This document shows, one piece after another, positions 63,187-64,000 of a stretch of DNA of 64,000 nucleotides (positions are counted from its first letter, which is position 1; each line of letters starts with the position of its first letter). Source of the stretch: JADLHS01 sp964561105 (GTDB lineage Bacteria > Verrucomicrobiota > Verrucomicrobiia > Limisphaerales > JADLHS01); contig CAZLOH010000003.1 in NCBI GenBank assembly GCA_964561105.1, positions 62,001-126,000 on the forward strand, in the 5' to 3' direction. The notes beneath the pieces are model-generated. The model worked only from the letters and a program-made list of their open reading frames with translations. It ran no database searches and was not told the origin of the DNA. The position numbers were made by a program, and so were the translations under genes.

Positions 63187-63702
63187 ATGCCGATTTATGA
63201 ATTTGCCTGTCCCAAGTGCCGCCGGATTTTCAGTTTCCTCTCGAAGCGCCTCAATCCGGAGCGCCAGCCGGTCTGCCCCAAGTGCGGCCACAAGAAGCTG
63301 AAGAAGGAAGTCAGCCGGTTCGCCATGACGCGCGGCCTGACCGAACCAGCGGCGGCGACCCCGGCCGACGCCGAGGGCGGACCGCCCATGCCCGAGCTTG
63401 ACGATCCGCGCCTGGAGCGGGCGATGAAGGAAATGGAGCGCGACATGGAACATCTGGACGAAAACAACCCCCGGCACATGGCGCACATGATGAAGAAGAT
63501 GAAAGACTTGATGCCGCCGGGGACGATGCCCAAGGAACTCGACGTGGCCATCAAGCGAATGGAAGCCGGCGAAGACCCTGAGAAGATCGAAGCCGACATG
63601 GGCGACGTGCTCGGCGACTTCATGGGCGGTCCGGACGAAGGCGGTCCCGGCGGCGCTGGCGGCGGCAGCTACACCAAGGACAGTGGACTATACGACTACT
63701 AA
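63187..63702 (+). CDS. FmdB-family zinc-ribbon protein
   Basis: 171 aa. The ATG at 63187 is chosen because it gives the standard opening MPIYEFACPKCRRIFSFLSK; the longer frame from 63034 is unsupported. Two CxxC pairs (CPKC, CPKCGHKKLKKEV) form the zinc ribbon. The long tail is Met/Glu/Asp-rich (MKEMERDMEHLDENNPRHMA, HMMKKMKDLMPPGTMPKEL) and ends Gly-rich. Function of the family is poorly known. Confidence 0.9.
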   Translation: MPIYEFACPKCRRIFSFLSKRLNPERQPVCPKCGHKKLKKEVSRFAMTRGLTEPAAATPADAEGGPPMPELDDPRLERAMKEMERDMEHLDENNPRHMAHMMKKMKDLMPPGTMPKELDVAIKRMEAGEDPEKIEADMGDVLGDFMGGPDEGGPGGAGGGSYTKDSGLYDY

Positions 63703-63750
63703 ACCTGCGACCTCCCAGCAGCCGGGTGCTCGGAATTGAAATAATCCAGC

Positions 63751-64000
63751 ATGGCGCACATTCACGAGAAAATTGATTTCACCGTCGCGATCTTCGTCGT
63801 TCACGAGGGAAAGATTCTGCTGATTCATCATCGCAAGCTCGACAAGTGGTTGCCGCTGGGCGGCCACATCGAGCTGGACGAAGACCCCGAGCAAGCCGCG
63901 GTGCGCGAAGCGCGCGAGGAAAGCGGGCTGGAGGTGGAGTTGCTGGGTGAACGACCGCCCACCACCGAACCCGGCACGCGCGCACTCCTGGCGCCGCGCT
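63751..64000 (+). CDS. NUDIX hydrolase (N-terminal part, runs off the window)
   Basis: ATG at 63751; 83 codons are visible. NUDIX box is complete: GGHIELDEDPEQAAVREARE followed by ESGL (G-x5-E-x7-REUxEExGU). Before it: DFTVAIFVVHEGKILLIHHR and KLDKWLPLGG. These Mg-dependent enzymes hydrolyse nucleoside diphosphates linked to other groups; the substrate is not predictable from this part. Confidence 0.92.
   Translation, partial: MAHIHEKIDFTVAIFVVHEGKILLIHHRKLDKWLPLGGHIELDEDPEQAAVREAREESGLEVELLGERPPTTEPGTRALLAPR

Overview
The window is about 64 kb of high-GC bacterial chromosome. The evidence points to a Verrucomicrobiota-type genome, probably near the Pedosphaera/Limisphaera relatives. It carries a PEP-CTERM sorting tail, a prepilin-like protein with the H-X9-DG ending, a planctomycete/verrucomicrobial-type cytochrome domain fused to leucine-rich repeats, a Mu gp27-like gene, and many long palindromic intergenic repeats. 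Taxonomy is inferred from gene content, not from a marker gene. I saw no rRNA, tRNA or CRISPR array.

Layout. 0-9.8 kb: end of a PEP-CTERM protein, a CocE-type hydrolase, a complete branched-chain amino-acid ABC importer (livJ/K-H-M-G-F) with a four-helix-bundle gene inside it, an H-X9-DG prepilin-like protein and thiD. 9.8-25 kb: a copper (or silver) resistance island. It holds a CnrY/CnrX/CnrH-like regulatory operon, a second ECF sigma factor with its own cysteine-rich tail (CorE-like), a CopA P1B-1 ATPase, four small secreted cysteine-rich proteins, and a CusC-CusB-CusA efflux system. CusB carries extra metal-binding modules, another four-helix-bundle gene sits between cusB and cusA, and a palindromic repeat is inserted in frame in cusA. 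25-33.5 kb: argS, a PtsN-like protein, an EEP-family lipoprotein, a DUF971 protein and a pilMNOPQ operon.

33.5-44.7 kb is the accessory region: an eroded peptidyl-prolyl isomerase gene, an IS5-family insertion sequence sitting inside a palindromic repeat, a gp27-like module, a KTSC protein, an unrecognised 453-aa protein paired with a NYN nuclease, a truncated DUF4365 protein, and a Type IIL (MmeI-like) restriction-modification gene whose methyltransferase/target-recognition core is missing. A separate methyltransferase plus HNH endonuclease lie exactly in the gap. The C-terminal remnant is present twice. Next to it is a four-copy 226-bp tandem array with two hairpins per unit.

44.7-51.6 kb: two divergent prepilin operons, each encoding PilV-, PilW- and PilX-like proteins, presumably assembled by the pilMNOPQ-type machine. 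51.6-64 kb: a LysR regulator, secreted proteins, a 287-bp tandem repeat, a cytochrome/LRR protein, threonine aldolase, a 1914-aa secreted subtilisin-fold protein with Glu where the catalytic His is expected, an FmdB-type zinc-ribbon protein, and the start of a NUDIX hydrolase.

How the parts work together: copper in the periplasm is probably sensed by the CnrX-like protein and copper in the cytoplasm by the CorE-like sigma tail. CopA moves copper to the periplasm, the small Cys proteins bind it, and CusCBA exports it. The accessory block looks like a defence/mobile island with repeated insertions. Palindromic repeats have entered genes in frame at least twice in this window.
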